Assembly: GCA_045533115.1 (NCBI GenBank)
Contig: JAZSHF010000070.1
Location: 1 to 31,296 of the forward strand
Length of the DNA: 31,296 nucleotides
Reading direction: 5' to 3'
From: Colimorpha_A sp045533115
GTDB lineage: Bacteria; Bacillota; Clostridia; Oscillospirales; CAG-272
The translations under genes and the position numbers were made by a program. Shown piece after piece: positions 17,031 through 26,084 of this stretch. A model generated the notes under the pieces. It ran no database searches. It worked only from the letters and a program-made list of their open reading frames with translations, and was not told the origin of the DNA. The first letter of the stretch is position 1. Every line of letters begins with the position of its first letter.

Positions 17031-18305
17031 TCAGAATTTTTCAAATCTAGCTCTTGCGCTTTTTGCGTGTGCCGAAAGTCCTTCCTTTTCGGCAAATGCC
17101 GCAACCTTCTTATAGACCTTGCTAAGAGCGTCCTTTGTGTAGTATATGTACTGTGATTTTTTCACAAAATCATCAACCGAAAGCGGACTCGAAAAGCGTG
17201 CTGTGCCGCTTGTCGGAAGTGTGTGGTTAGGTCCTGCGAAATAGTCACCGAGCGCCTCGGGACAGTATCTTCCAAGGAACACTGAGCCGGCATTTTTTAC
17301 CTTTCCGAGATAAGAGAACGGTTCATCGAGCGAAAGCTCAAGATGCTCGGGAGCGATCTCGTCGGCTATTTCAATTGCTACGTCGATGCTTGATGTGACT
17401 ATTATGAGTCCATTGTTGTCAATTGATGTTCTCGCAATTTCCTCTCGCGGAAGTAACGGAATTTGTCTTTCAAGCTCGTTTGAAACTGCGCTTGCAAGCT
17501 CCTCACTATCTGTAACAAGCACGGCAGAAGCGTTCTTATCGTGTTCTGCCTGTGAAAGAAGATCCGCCGCGATAATTCTTGCATCACTGTTTTCATCTGC
17601 AACGATGAGAATTTCGCTCGGTCCTGCTATCATATCAATATCGACTCTGCCGTAAACCTGTCGCTTTGCTTCCGCAACGTACATATTACCGGGCCCCGCG
17701 ATCTTATCTACTCTCGGAACACTCTCGGTTCCGTATGCCAGCGCGGCGACCGCCTGGGCACCGCCAACCTTAAAAATTTTGTCGACGCCCGCAATCGAAG
17801 CAGCTGCGAGAATAGCGGGGTTTACCTTTCCCTCTTTATCCGGAGGAGTAACGATAACTATCTCTTTACATCCTGCAACCTTCGCGGGAATAGCGTCCAT
17901 AAGAACGGTCGACGGATATGCAGCCGTTCCGCCCGGAACGTAAAGACCGACCTTTTCGAGCGGAATAACTCTCTGACCGACGACAACTCCGTTCTCATCC
18001 GCCTGAATAAAGCCCTCTTTTACCTGACGGCTATGGAAGATTCTTATGTTTTCAGCAGCTTCCTTCAAAATTTCAATAAACTCCGGCTCAACGAGAGAGA
18101 AGGCGCTTTCAATTTCTTCTTTTGTTACCGCAAGAGCATCAAGGGTGCATTTATCAAATTTCTTACTATATTCGATGAGCGCCGCATCGCCGCGTGCTGC
18201 AACGTCGGAAATAATACCCGATACTATCTCAGTAACATTTACCGGCGCGGACGAGGAAAAAGCATCTTCGCGCTTCAAGGTATCTTGTTTTAATATCTTT
18301 ATCAT
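17031..18305 (-). CDS. hisD: Histidinol dehydrogenase
   Basis: A 424-residue zinc enzyme that oxidises L-histidinol to L-histidine in two NAD-dependent steps, the last of the pathway. Conserved pieces are the VPGGTA loop, the AGPGNMYVAEAK segment, MIAGPSEIL, QAEHD, the catalytic Glu-His pair in EIAPEHLEL, and the substrate- and zinc-binding AGPNHTLPTSG. Full length. It starts 3 bases after the hisG stop. Confidence 0.96.
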   Translation of the reverse strand: MIKILKQDTLKREDAFSSSAPVNVTEIVSGIISDVAARGDAALIEYSKKFDKCTLDALAVTKEEIESAFSLVEPEFIEILKEAAENIRIFHSRQVKEGFIQADENGVVVGQRVIPLEKVGLYVPGGTAAYPSTVLMDAIPAKVAGCKEIVIVTPPDKEGKVNPAILAAASIAGVDKIFKVGGAQAVAALAYGTESVPRVDKIAGPGNMYVAEAKRQVYGRVDIDMIAGPSEILIVADENSDARIIAADLLSQAEHDKNASAVLVTDSEELASAVSNELERQIPLLPREEIARTSIDNNGLIIVTSSIDVAIEIADEIAPEHLELSLDEPFSYLGKVKNAGSVFLGRYCPEALGDYFAGPNHTLPTSGTARFSSPLSVDDFVKKSQYIYYTKDALSKVYKKVAAFAEKEGLSAHAKSARARFEKF

Positions 18306-18308
18306 TAT

Positions 18309-18938
18309 TTACTCCTTTGAGGCTATAACCCTTGCCACCGCGTCCTTGAGTGCCGTAATTTCGGCATTCTTAAACTTATATGACGTCTGATTCGAAATAA
18401 GACGGGCACTGATCCGCATAATTTCTGTAATAACCTCAAGGTCGTTTTCCTTGAGCGTCGTTCCCGTTTCTACGATATCAACAATAACGTCTGACAGACC
18501 GAGGATCGGAGCTATTTCAATCGAACCGTTAAGCTCGATTATATCAATGTCACGAGACTGTGATGCATAATATTTTGAAGCAATATTGGTGAATTTTGTG
18601 GCGGCGCGAAGCGTTCTGTTCGGATCATCCTTAAACGTCTTGGGAGCCGCTACCGCCATGCGGCATTTACCCATATTAAGATCGAGAAGCTCATACACCT
18701 CGGGGGAATACTCCTCGATTATATCCTTACCCGCAACGCCGATATCCGCCGCGCCGCGCTCAACGTATATTGCAACGTCGGAAGGCTTTACCCAGAAATA
18801 ACGGACGCCCATTTTTTCATTTTCGAAGATCAGCTTTCGGCTGTTTGAGAGAACCGAGGGACACTCATATCCCGCTTCCTCAAATATCTTATATACCTTT
18901 TCGCCGAGCCGTCCTTTTGGGAAAGCTATGTTAAGCAT
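18309..18938 (-). CDS. hisG: ATP phosphoribosyltransferase, short-form catalytic subunit
   Basis: A 209-residue HisG that joins PRPP and ATP in the committed step. It is the short form, which lacks the C-terminal histidine-binding domain and needs HisZ. Motifs seen are AFPKGRL at the start, GAADIGVAGKD, and the PRPP loop region DIVETGTTLKENDL. It overlaps hisZ, its partner, by 8 bases. Feedback control would therefore act through HisZ. Confidence 0.95.
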   Translation of the reverse strand: MLNIAFPKGRLGEKVYKIFEEAGYECPSVLSNSRKLIFENEKMGVRYFWVKPSDVAIYVERGAADIGVAGKDIIEEYSPEVYELLDLNMGKCRMAVAAPKTFKDDPNRTLRAATKFTNIASKYYASQSRDIDIIELNGSIEIAPILGLSDVIVDIVETGTTLKENDLEVITEIMRISARLISNQTSYKFKNAEITALKDAVARVIASKE

Positions 18939-20049
18939 TTATGTCCTCCGTTAAGCCATCGGGTGTAATACAGAACACCCTTGTGTAATCGTTAATCTTT
19001 CTTCTGTCCGATGAAAGCTCTACAGAATATCCGCTTCTTCTAAGCTCATCAGATGCGCTTATAATCTGATTTACCGTAACGTTGTCGGAATATATAAGGA
19101 GAGCGCGCGCGCAGTCAGAATTTACCTGAGAAAGCTCCTGAAGACGATCAAGAGCAACTGCGAAGCCGAGCGCGCCGCAGCAGCGCCCCATTTTCTTCAC
19201 AAGATCGTCGTATCTGCCGCCGAAAAGGATAGCCTCGGGAATACAGTCAATATAACCGCGGAAAATAAGCGAACGGTAATAATTCATATCGTTGACAACA
19301 GACAGATCTATACCAACATTATTCGCATAACCGAGTGAAGAGAGAACCGATACGATTTCCTCAAGCTCGTCAAGTGCTCTGCAGTTCGTCAAATACGGGA
19401 TATTTCTCAGATGGGCAATCATTTCAGCCGCGCTGCGATTCTGCGATATAGCAGATGCAAGGGCACTGAAACGGTCAACGTCAAGAGAATTTGCGTTCAT
19501 CAGCTCAATGATTCCGCCTGCATTCTTTCTCTTAATACAGGTGAATAGCTCGTCCTTTATCTTGCTCGGCACGTTCTCTCCTATCAGCTCCGAAAGAACT
19601 CCGATATGAGATATATCGAGACGGTACGAGCGTTCGGTAGCGGTAAGGCTCTTTAACGCAAGAAGTAATACCTCTGTCGTTTCTACAATATCGATGCTAC
19701 CAATACATTCAATACCGCTTTGAAGCATCTCCTTAAAGCTGCCGCCGCGTGCATTACGACGATATACGTTTTCGCGGTAATGAACCTTTTGCGTACCGAC
19801 ATTACCCCTTGAATTCTTTACAATGGAAAGCGTCACGTCGGGCTTGAGAGCCATGAGCTTGCCGTTCACGTCAGTAAAGGTCAGCACTCCGCCCTCACCG
19901 AGAAAATCTATATTTGACGAATAAAGCTCGTATTCCTCGAACTTGCTCATCTTATACGGGCGGTATCCGTAGCTTTCGTATATCGAACGCAACGTCAGCG
20001 CCATTCGTTCATCTGAACGAAAGCTTTTAAGGTCAACTGTAAAATTCAT
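18931..20049 (-). CDS. hisZ: ATP phosphoribosyltransferase regulatory subunit HisZ
   Basis: A 372-residue paralogue of histidyl-tRNA synthetase that lacks the anticodon-binding end and activates short HisG. The class II motif 2 region (LKPDVTLSIVKN, then KVHYRENVYRR) and the motif 3-like LGFAVALDRLQEL are readable, as is FGGRYDDL. The catalytic arginine-rich features of a true synthetase are only partly kept, and its place directly before hisG supports HisZ rather than hisS. It starts 3 bases after the regulator gene. Confidence 0.93.
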   Translation of the reverse strand: MNFTVDLKSFRSDERMALTLRSIYESYGYRPYKMSKFEEYELYSSNIDFLGEGGVLTFTDVNGKLMALKPDVTLSIVKNSRGNVGTQKVHYRENVYRRNARGGSFKEMLQSGIECIGSIDIVETTEVLLLALKSLTATERSYRLDISHIGVLSELIGENVPSKIKDELFTCIKRKNAGGIIELMNANSLDVDRFSALASAISQNRSAAEMIAHLRNIPYLTNCRALDELEEIVSVLSSLGYANNVGIDLSVVNDMNYYRSLIFRGYIDCIPEAILFGGRYDDLVKKMGRCCGALGFAVALDRLQELSQVNSDCARALLIYSDNVTVNQIISASDELRRSGYSVELSSDRRKINDYTRVFCITPDGLTEDINA

Positions 20050-20052
20050 ACT

Positions 20053-20337
20053 TCAATTTCCGATCTTATCAAATACTTTTTTGTAGCCGCTATCCTCATC
20101 GTCGAGGCATTTTACTACGCGGCTAATCGTTGCCGAGCTTACGCCCGTTTTTGACGAAATGTCAAGATACTTATCGTCGTTTAACAGCATTCTCGCGACG
20201 GTTATACGCTGTGCCATATCATTTATCTCTTTACGCGTACAAAGATCGTCAAAGAATCTCCTACATTCATCTATATCTTTAAGCGACAATATCGCTTCAA
20301 AAAGTGTATCTGTTGATTCGTTCCTAATCTTCTTCAT
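20053..20337 (-). CDS. YerC/YecD family TrpR-type regulator (HisR candidate)
   Basis: A 94-residue DNA-binding protein of the TrpR/YerC family. The N-terminus is helical (residues 5-40). Residues about 44-80 form the helix-turn-helix, with the AQRITVARML and TGVSSATISRVVKCL segments typical of YerC proteins. It is the first gene of the his operon, 3 bases before hisZ, and lies right behind the operon promoter. Members of this family have been proposed as repressors of histidine genes in Bacillota; here the position and the palindrome at 20362-20374 argue for such a role and for autoregulation. GAGG sits 7 bases before the ATG. Confidence 0.9.
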   Translation of the reverse strand: MKKIRNESTDTLFEAILSLKDIDECRRFFDDLCTRKEINDMAQRITVARMLLNDDKYLDISSKTGVSSATISRVVKCLDDEDSGYKKVFDKIGN

Positions 20338-20361
20338 TATGATGCCTCAAAAACAATATGG

Positions 20362-20374
20362 TGATATTTTATCA
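20362..20374. promoter_or_regulatory. Candidate operator of the his operon
   Basis: TGATA-TTT-TATCA is a perfect 5-bp inverted repeat with a 3-base centre. It covers the -10 of the his promoter completely, so a bound protein would block RNA polymerase. The adjacent TrpR-type regulator is the obvious candidate. This is inference from position and symmetry. Confidence 0.45.
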
Positions 20375-20394
20375 TAGTAAAGTAGTAAAGTCAA
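20366..20394 (-). promoter_or_regulatory. Promoter of the his operon
   Basis: On the minus strand TTGACT (20389-20394) and TAAAAT (20366-20371) are exactly 17 bases apart. The expected leader is only about 22 bases long, which leaves no room for a T-box or a His-codon attenuator. The -35 lies 15 bases past the stop codon of the ABC exporter gene, with no clear terminator between, so read-through into his is possible. Confidence 0.8.
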
Positions 20395-20409
20395 TAGTAT
20401 TTTGAAAAT

Positions 20410-22170
20410 TTATTTAGAATATTGACTTTCAAACAGTTCTTTATAGAATCCGCTCTTATTTATCAGCTCGTCATGGGTTCCCTGCTCAATTATATTTCCG
20501 TCCCTCATCACGAGAATGAGGTCGACCTCCTTTATCGTAGACAGACGATGCGCAACAACAAATGACGTTCTGCCGTCCATCAGATCCTTCATTGCTTTTT
20601 GAACGCGAAGCTCTGTTCTCGTATCGATTGAGGATGTAGCTTCATCAAGTACAAGAATAGGGGGATTTGAGATCATTGCACGGGCAATACACAGAAGCTG
20701 CTTCTGCCCGACAGACAGTTCGCCGCCGTTTTCTTCAATAACTGTATCGTAGCCGTCTTCCATTCGGGAAATAAATCCGTGACAGTGAACACGCTTGGCG
20801 GCAGCTATCATTTCCTCGTCGGTTGCATCGGGGCGGCCAAGCTTCAGATTCTCGCGAACGGTTCCGGCTTTAAGCCAGGTTTCCTGAAGCACCATTCCGT
20901 AATTGCTTCTAAGCGATTTACGCGTTATTTCTCTGATGTCGTGTCCGTCAACCTTGATTGATCCTCCCTTTACGTCGTAAAAACGTAGAAGGAGATTGAT
21001 AAAGGTAGTTTTTCCGCAGCCGGTCGGACCGACGATCGCCACCTTCATTCCGGGCTTAACGTCGACGTTGAAATCGGTAATAAGCGGTTTCTCGGGAACA
21101 TACGAGAAGGCAACGTTCTCTGCAAGGATTCGGCCCTTTACGTTATCGAGTATAGCAGCATCGGGCGAATCGGGAATCTCCTCGTCGGCCCCCATAAATT
21201 CGAAGAATCGGTCAGCAGACGCAATAGCATTCTGAAGCTCGGCATATACGCCCGATATTTCATTGAACGGCTTTGTGTACTGGTTTACATACTGCAAAAA
21301 AGTCGAAAGCTCTCCGACCGTTATTACGATTGCTGAAATACCGAATATTCCTGCAGCAAACAATGAGCCGACACAGGCAACCGCCGCATAAACTACCGAG
21401 TTAACAAAGCGTGTAGTCGGATTAACGAGCGAAGAAAAGAACGTAGCGTTTAGCGCGCTCTTTTCAAGTCGACTGTTGATCTCATTAAATTTTTCGGATA
21501 TATCATCCTCGCGGTTAAACGCCTTTACGGTCCTGATATTTTCGATCGTTTCGTTGATATAATCAGTCTGCTCGCCGCGAGTTTTTGCCTGTTGAGCAAA
21601 AAACTTCTGCGTGCGCTTCGTGATAAATGAAGCGATAAAGAGTGAAAGAGGCGTTAAAAGAAATACAACTACTGCGATTATCGGGTTAAGAACAAGCATA
21701 AAGACAAGAGTCGCTATTATCGTAAGCGCTCCTGTAAACAGCTGAGTAAAGCCCATGAGCATACCGTCGGAGAACTGCTCAACGTCGGATATCAGTCTGC
21801 TTACGACATCTCCTACGGGATGTCTGTCAATATATGATATCGGAAGACGCTGGATCTTCGCGAAGGCATCGTTACGCATATCGCGGATAACGTTATATGT
21901 TATCTTATTGTTAATGACACTCATCAGCCATTGTGACAGACCGCCGCCGACGGCAATTATCACGGTGGAACCCAGTATCTTAGCGATCTTATCTGCAAAG
22001 AGTGTGCCTTCAATCATAAGGTCAATGGCATTACCGATGATTATCGGAATGATAAGCGATGATGCAACGTAAAAGGTTGCAAAGAGCAAGGTAAGTACAA
22101 CGAGGAAATTGTAGCGTTTAACATAAGAAAGCGAGCGCTTCAGTGAGGATCTTGAAATTTTCTTTTTCAT
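20410..22170 (-). CDS. ABC exporter half-transporter, catalytically canonical subunit
   Basis: A 586-residue fusion of a six-helix membrane domain (about 1-320) and an ATPase domain, second half of a heterodimeric exporter in the cytoplasmic membrane. The ATPase carries Walker A GPTGCGKTT (381-389), Q-loop LQE (428-430), Walker B with the catalytic glutamate (D509, E510) and the switch histidine H541. Its signature is LSVGQ (485-489), altered from LSGGQ. The ATG at 22170 follows AAGGAGG by 5 bases; longer open frame upstream overlaps the partner gene and is rejected. The gap to the partner is 10 bases. Substrate unknown; related pairs export drugs, peptides or lipids. Confidence 0.9.
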   Translation of the reverse strand: MKKKISRSSLKRSLSYVKRYNFLVVLTLLFATFYVASSLIIPIIIGNAIDLMIEGTLFADKIAKILGSTVIIAVGGGLSQWLMSVINNKITYNVIRDMRNDAFAKIQRLPISYIDRHPVGDVVSRLISDVEQFSDGMLMGFTQLFTGALTIIATLVFMLVLNPIIAVVVFLLTPLSLFIASFITKRTQKFFAQQAKTRGEQTDYINETIENIRTVKAFNREDDISEKFNEINSRLEKSALNATFFSSLVNPTTRFVNSVVYAAVACVGSLFAAGIFGISAIVITVGELSTFLQYVNQYTKPFNEISGVYAELQNAIASADRFFEFMGADEEIPDSPDAAILDNVKGRILAENVAFSYVPEKPLITDFNVDVKPGMKVAIVGPTGCGKTTFINLLLRFYDVKGGSIKVDGHDIREITRKSLRSNYGMVLQETWLKAGTVRENLKLGRPDATDEEMIAAAKRVHCHGFISRMEDGYDTVIEENGGELSVGQKQLLCIARAMISNPPILVLDEATSSIDTRTELRVQKAMKDLMDGRTSFVVAHRLSTIKEVDLILVMRDGNIIEQGTHDELINKSGFYKELFESQYSK

Positions 22171-22180
22171 ATTAGCCTCC

Positions 22181-23890
22181 TTACGCGTTCTTTGTCTGCG
22201 AGACACAGATTTCGCGATAGAGCTCGTTGTTATAATAAAGCTCGTCATGCTTTCCGATTCCGACCACGCTGCCTTCGTCAAGAACGATTATCTTATCAGC
22301 GTCCTTAATCGACGAAAACCGCTGTGAAACTATAAGCACCGTTGGGTTATAGTTGAGCGACGCGATGTTTCGGCGAAGCTTGAGATCGGTAAGATAATCA
22401 AGAGCCGACGAGCTGTCGTCGAGAATCAAAATTTCAGGTCGCTTCACAAGTGCGCGAGCGAGCGTTAACCGCTGTTTCTGACCGCCGGATAAATTTCGTC
22501 CGTACTGTTCAACAGGACTGTCAATTCCCTTTTCAAGCTTATTTACAAATTCGCTCGCAACCGCACAGTCGAGTGCCTCCGCAAGCTCTTCATCGGTCGC
22601 CGCTTCATTGCCGAACAGTATATTGCTTCTGATCGTGCCTGAAAACAGCTCTGATTTCTGCGGAACTATTCCGATAAGTGATAAAATATCCGCCTGCGAC
22701 ATCCCCTTAACGTCCTTGCCCTTTAGAAAAACATTTCCCTTAGAAGTATCGTAGAAGCGGCAAAGGAGATTTATGAGAGTAGATTTGCCCGAGCCGGTAC
22801 CGCCTATAATTCCAACGGTCTCTCCCTTGTTGACTGTCAAATTAACCTTATCAAGTGCATAATCGCCGCCCTTTGAGTATTTGAAGGACACGTTTCGGAA
22901 CTCGATAAATTTATCTGAACCTTCACTGCACGGCGTCTGTACGATCGACGGCTCAATATCAAGTACAGCTTGAATTCTTTTACCGCAGGCGACGGATTTG
23001 GTTATAGTTATAATCAGATTAGCAAGCTTGATAAGCTCAACAAGAATCTGGGACATATAGTTATAGAGAGCAACAACAGCGGCCTGCGAAAGAAGTCCGA
23101 CTTCAACGCGCAATCCGCCCTTATAAATAAGTAGCGCAACTGCTATATTGATAATAACGAAGGTCATAGGATTCATAAGAGATGAAATTTTTCCCACGAA
23201 TATCTGAGCCTTATCAAGAGCGTTATTTCTGTCATTAAAGGATAAGATTTCATCATTTTCCTTTACAAGCGCGCGAAGCATACGAGCGCCGTTAAGATTT
23301 TCTCTCGTCTTTGCAGTAACGGCATCAAGATGTGTTTGGACCCGCCTATAAAGCGGAATAGTAACGAGCATTACTGCAAATACAACTGCAGCAAGCGCGG
23401 GTATTGCGTAAAGGAATACGGTTGACGCCCCTGGGCTAACGGTAAACGCCATAATAGCCGCGCCAAAAACAATAAACGGCGAACGCAAGAACAAGCGCAG
23501 AGCAAGATTTACTCCCGTCTGCACCTGATTCAAATCACTTGTTAAACGGTTGATTAAAGTCGATTTTCCTATTCTGTCAATATCGCTGTACGAAAGCCTT
23601 TGGATATGAGCAAATAGCTTTTCTCTCACCCTTGCGGTAAAGCCAACTGCCGCCTTTGCGGAAAAGTACTGTGCGGTCAAGGAAAATGCAAGAGCAACAA
23701 GACCCATTCCTACAAGAATGAGTGCAGATACAACGATATAAGAGGTATCGACCTTTTCGATACCGTTATTTATCATATTCAGGACGACATACGGAATAAA
23801 CAGCTCTATAAGTGCTTCAAACAGCTTAAAAAGCGGTCCGAGGACGCATTCCTTGCCGTAGCCCTTCATATTTTTCAGTAGTTTAAGCAT
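22181..23890 (-). CDS. ABC exporter half-transporter, degenerate-site subunit
   Basis: A 569-residue partner half-transporter: membrane domain about 1-310, then an ATPase with Walker A GGTGSGKST (363-371), Q-loop VPQ (409-411) and a normal LSGGQ signature (467-471). The residue after Walker B is aspartate (D491-D492 in ILILDD) instead of glutamate, and the switch histidine is glutamine (Q523 in VSQR). One ATP site of the heterodimer is thus degenerate, as in TM287/288, LmrCD and BmrCD exporters. The ATG at 23890 is chosen because GGAG lies 6 bases upstream. An extended -10 promoter lies just ahead, behind the groEL terminator. Confidence 0.9.
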   Translation of the reverse strand: MLKLLKNMKGYGKECVLGPLFKLFEALIELFIPYVVLNMINNGIEKVDTSYIVVSALILVGMGLVALAFSLTAQYFSAKAAVGFTARVREKLFAHIQRLSYSDIDRIGKSTLINRLTSDLNQVQTGVNLALRLFLRSPFIVFGAAIMAFTVSPGASTVFLYAIPALAAVVFAVMLVTIPLYRRVQTHLDAVTAKTRENLNGARMLRALVKENDEILSFNDRNNALDKAQIFVGKISSLMNPMTFVIINIAVALLIYKGGLRVEVGLLSQAAVVALYNYMSQILVELIKLANLIITITKSVACGKRIQAVLDIEPSIVQTPCSEGSDKFIEFRNVSFKYSKGGDYALDKVNLTVNKGETVGIIGGTGSGKSTLINLLCRFYDTSKGNVFLKGKDVKGMSQADILSLIGIVPQKSELFSGTIRSNILFGNEAATDEELAEALDCAVASEFVNKLEKGIDSPVEQYGRNLSGGQKQRLTLARALVKRPEILILDDSSSALDYLTDLKLRRNIASLNYNPTVLIVSQRFSSIKDADKIIVLDEGSVVGIGKHDELYYNNELYREICVSQTKNA

Positions 23891-23922
23891 AATTAGCTCC
23901 AAATTATGATTTTAACCACATT

Positions 23923-23931
23923 ATTATATCA
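23923..23931 (-). promoter_or_regulatory. Extended -10 promoter of the ABC exporter operon
   Basis: On the minus strand TGaTATAAT, a perfect extended -10, lies about 33 bases before the start codon. No good -35 is present at 17 bases, which is common for extended -10 promoters. The groEL terminator just upstream implies that the exporter genes need their own promoter. Confidence 0.55.
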
Positions 23932-23963
23932 CATAAAGAATAAAAAAGGAAGTACAAATAAAA

Positions 23964-23991
23964 AAATAAACCGCAAAATTGCGGTTTATTT
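23964..23991. terminator. Terminator of groES-groEL
   Basis: AAATAAACCGC (23964-23974) pairs with GCGGTTTATTT (23981-23991), an 11-bp stem with a T run on either side. It lies 10 bases past the groEL stop codon on the minus strand. Confidence 0.9.
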
Positions 23992-24000
23992 TTGGAATTA

Positions 24001-25629
24001 TCAGTACATTCCGCCCATTCCGCCGCCCATAGGTGCAGGAGCGGGAGTTTCTTCCTTGATGTCGACAACGACCGCCTCGGTAGTGAGGACGATAGAAGCG
24101 ATAGAGGAAGCGTTCTGAAGCGCCGAGCGGGTGACCTTGGTCGGGTCGACGATACCGGTCTTGACCATATCGACGTACTTCTCAGTTGCGGCGTTGAAGC
24201 CGTATCCGATCTTCTTGCTCTTGAGAATCGTATCAACTATAACGGATCCTTCATAACCGCTGTTTTCAGCGATCTGACGCACTGGAGCCTCAAGTGCCTT
24301 AAGAACGATCTTTGCACCGGTCTTTTCATCGCCGTCAAGGGTGTTAACAAGTTTAGTCACATCGGGAATTACATTAAGAAGCGCAACTCCGCCGCCTGCA
24401 ACGATACCCTCTTCGACTGCCGCCTTTGTGGCATTGAGCGCGTCCTCAATACGAAGCTTCTTTTCCTTCATTTCGGGCTCGGTTGCAGCACCGACCTTGA
24501 TAACCGCAACGCCGCCTGCGAGCTTTGCAAGACGCTCGTGGAGTTTCTCGCGGTCGAATTCAGACGTTGTGGTCTCAATGCCGCTCTTGATCTGAGCAAC
24601 TCTGCTCTTGATCTCATCGGGATCACCCATACCGCCGACGATGATAGTGTTTTCCTTATTAATCTTGACCTGACGAGCGCGGCCGAGCTGACCGATAGAG
24701 GTTTCCTTAAGGTCAAGTCCAAGCTCCTCCGAGATGACCTCGCCGCCGGTAAGAACAGCAATGTCGCGGAGCATTTCCTTTCTTCTTTCGCCAAATCCGG
24801 GTGCTTTAACGCCTACGCAAACGAAGGTTCCCTTAAGCTTGTTAAGAATAATGGTAGTAAGTGCCTCGCCCTCGATATCCTCGGCTACGATAACGAGCTT
24901 CTTGCCCGACTGAAGTATCTGCTCAAGGAGAGGAAGGATATCCTGAATATTCGAGATCTTCTTATCGGTGATAAGAATAAGTGCGTCGTCGATAACTGCT
25001 TCCATCTTCTCAGTATCGGTTACCATATAGGGAGAGATGTATCCGCGGTCGAACTGCATACCCTCAACTACTTCACAGTAGGTCTCGGCAGACTTCGATT
25101 CCTCAACGGTAATAACACCGTCGGACGAAACTTTTTCCATGGCGTCAGCGATAAGAGTACCGATAACTGCGTCATCAGCGGAAACGGTACCGACTCTTGC
25201 GATATCCTCGGTTCCCTCAACGGGCTTGGAGATAGCGGCCAGCTTCTTTACAGCTACATCTACCGCCTTCTGAATACCGCGGCGAAGGACCATGGGGTTA
25301 GCTCCTGCAGTAACGTTCTTCATGCCCTCGTGAATAAGCGCCTGTGCGAGAATTGTAGCGGTAGTAGTACCGTCACCTGCTGCATCGTTGGTCTTAATAG
25401 AAACTTCCTTGATGAGCTGTGCGCCGGTATTTTCCATCGGATCAGAGAGCTCGATCTCCTTTGCGATCGTTACACCGTCGTTAATAATCATAGGTGCGCC
25501 GAACTTCTTTTCAAGCACGACGTTTCTCCCCTTCGGTCCGAGAGTTATCTTAACGGTATCAGCAAGCTTATCAATTCCGCGGAGAAGCGCGGCTCTTGCT
25601 TCGGAGCCGTATGAAATATCCTTTGCCAT
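24001..25629 (-). CDS. groEL: Chaperonin GroEL
   Basis: The 542-residue subunit of the tetradecameric cytosolic folding chamber. It begins MAKDISYGSEAR. It shows the ATP-binding GDGTTTATILAQ motif and the LGPKGRNV segment in the equatorial domain, the apical domain in the middle, GGGVAL in the late equatorial part, and the Gly/Met-rich tail ending GGMY. It follows groES by 14 bases. Expression is expected to rise with heat through loss of HrcA from the CIRCE element. Confidence 0.98.
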   Translation of the reverse strand: MAKDISYGSEARAALLRGIDKLADTVKITLGPKGRNVVLEKKFGAPMIINDGVTIAKEIELSDPMENTGAQLIKEVSIKTNDAAGDGTTTATILAQALIHEGMKNVTAGANPMVLRRGIQKAVDVAVKKLAAISKPVEGTEDIARVGTVSADDAVIGTLIADAMEKVSSDGVITVEESKSAETYCEVVEGMQFDRGYISPYMVTDTEKMEAVIDDALILITDKKISNIQDILPLLEQILQSGKKLVIVAEDIEGEALTTIILNKLKGTFVCVGVKAPGFGERRKEMLRDIAVLTGGEVISEELGLDLKETSIGQLGRARQVKINKENTIIVGGMGDPDEIKSRVAQIKSGIETTTSEFDREKLHERLAKLAGGVAVIKVGAATEPEMKEKKLRIEDALNATKAAVEEGIVAGGGVALLNVIPDVTKLVNTLDGDEKTGAKIVLKALEAPVRQIAENSGYEGSVIVDTILKSKKIGYGFNAATEKYVDMVKTGIVDPTKVTRSALQNASSIASIVLTTEAVVVDIKEETPAPAPMGGGMGGMY

Positions 25630-25643
25630 AGTTATATGCCTCC

Positions 25644-25931
25644 TTAGTTCTCAACAACAGCGAGAATATCGCTCTGCTTTACTATATTGTATTCCTGACC
25701 GTCACACTTTACCTCGGTTCCGGAATATTTGCTCGTGATAACCTTATCGCCGACCTTAACGGTCATAACGACTTCCTTGCCGTCAACGATTCCGCCGGGG
25801 CCAACTGCGATTACCTCACAGATCTGCGGTTTTTCCTTTGCAGCGGCTGCAAGAAGGATTCCGCTTTTAGTTGTTTCCTCTGCTTCGACCGATTTAACAA
25901 CAACACGGTCAAATAGCGGTTTGATTGTCAT
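25644..25931 (-). CDS. groES: Co-chaperonin GroES
   Basis: The 95-residue lid protein of the GroEL chamber. It begins MTIKPLFDRVVVK, has the mobile-loop region ETTKSGILL, the GPGG roof turn and the KYSGTEVK strand. The ATG at 25931 follows GGAGG by 8 bases; the longer open frame upstream is not needed. It is the first gene of the operon. Confidence 0.97.
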   Translation of the reverse strand: MTIKPLFDRVVVKSVEAEETTKSGILLAAAAKEKPQICEVIAVGPGGIVDGKEVVMTVKVGDKVITSKYSGTEVKCDGQEYNIVKQSDILAVVEN

Positions 25932-25957
25932 AATAATGTCCTCCAAAATTATATATT

Positions 25958-25984
25958 TTAGCACTCAGGAGTAGCGAGTGCTAA
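25958..25984. promoter_or_regulatory. CIRCE operator (HrcA binding site)
   Basis: TTAGCACTC and GAGTGCTAA are perfect inverted repeats with a 9-base spacer, identical to the consensus CIRCE element. It lies between the promoter (25997-26025) and the groES ribosome site, in the early transcribed region. The HrcA repressor gene is not in the window. Confidence 0.97.
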
Positions 25985-25996
25985 TACACAATAGTG

Positions 25997-26025
25997 ATTA
26001 TACATTGTATAAAACCAAAAATCAA
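25997..26025 (-). promoter_or_regulatory. Promoter of groES-groEL
   Basis: On the minus strand TTGATT (26020-26025) and TATAAT (25997-26002) are 17 bases apart, and transcription would start at the outer edge of the CIRCE element. Bases 26026-26084 up to the obg stop hold no clear terminator, so some read-through from obg is possible. Confidence 0.85.
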
Positions 26026-26084
26026 GTATTTTCACCCATGTTTACATTTCTTTAACAATTTAAGTAAATACCGGATAAAATTAG

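Noticed and set aside
20338..20365. T-box or histidine attenuator before the his operon
   Set aside because: The leader is only about 22 bases, too short for either, and no run of His codons or T-box motif is present.
22171..22281. Longer N-terminus for the canonical ABC subunit
   Set aside because: It would lie inside the partner gene; a perfect AAGGAGG precedes the ATG at 22170, and the extra residues match no transporter N-terminus.
23992..25614. Open frame of 540 codons antisense to groEL
   Set aside because: It mirrors the highly biased groEL codons and shows no domain; groEL itself is unmistakable.
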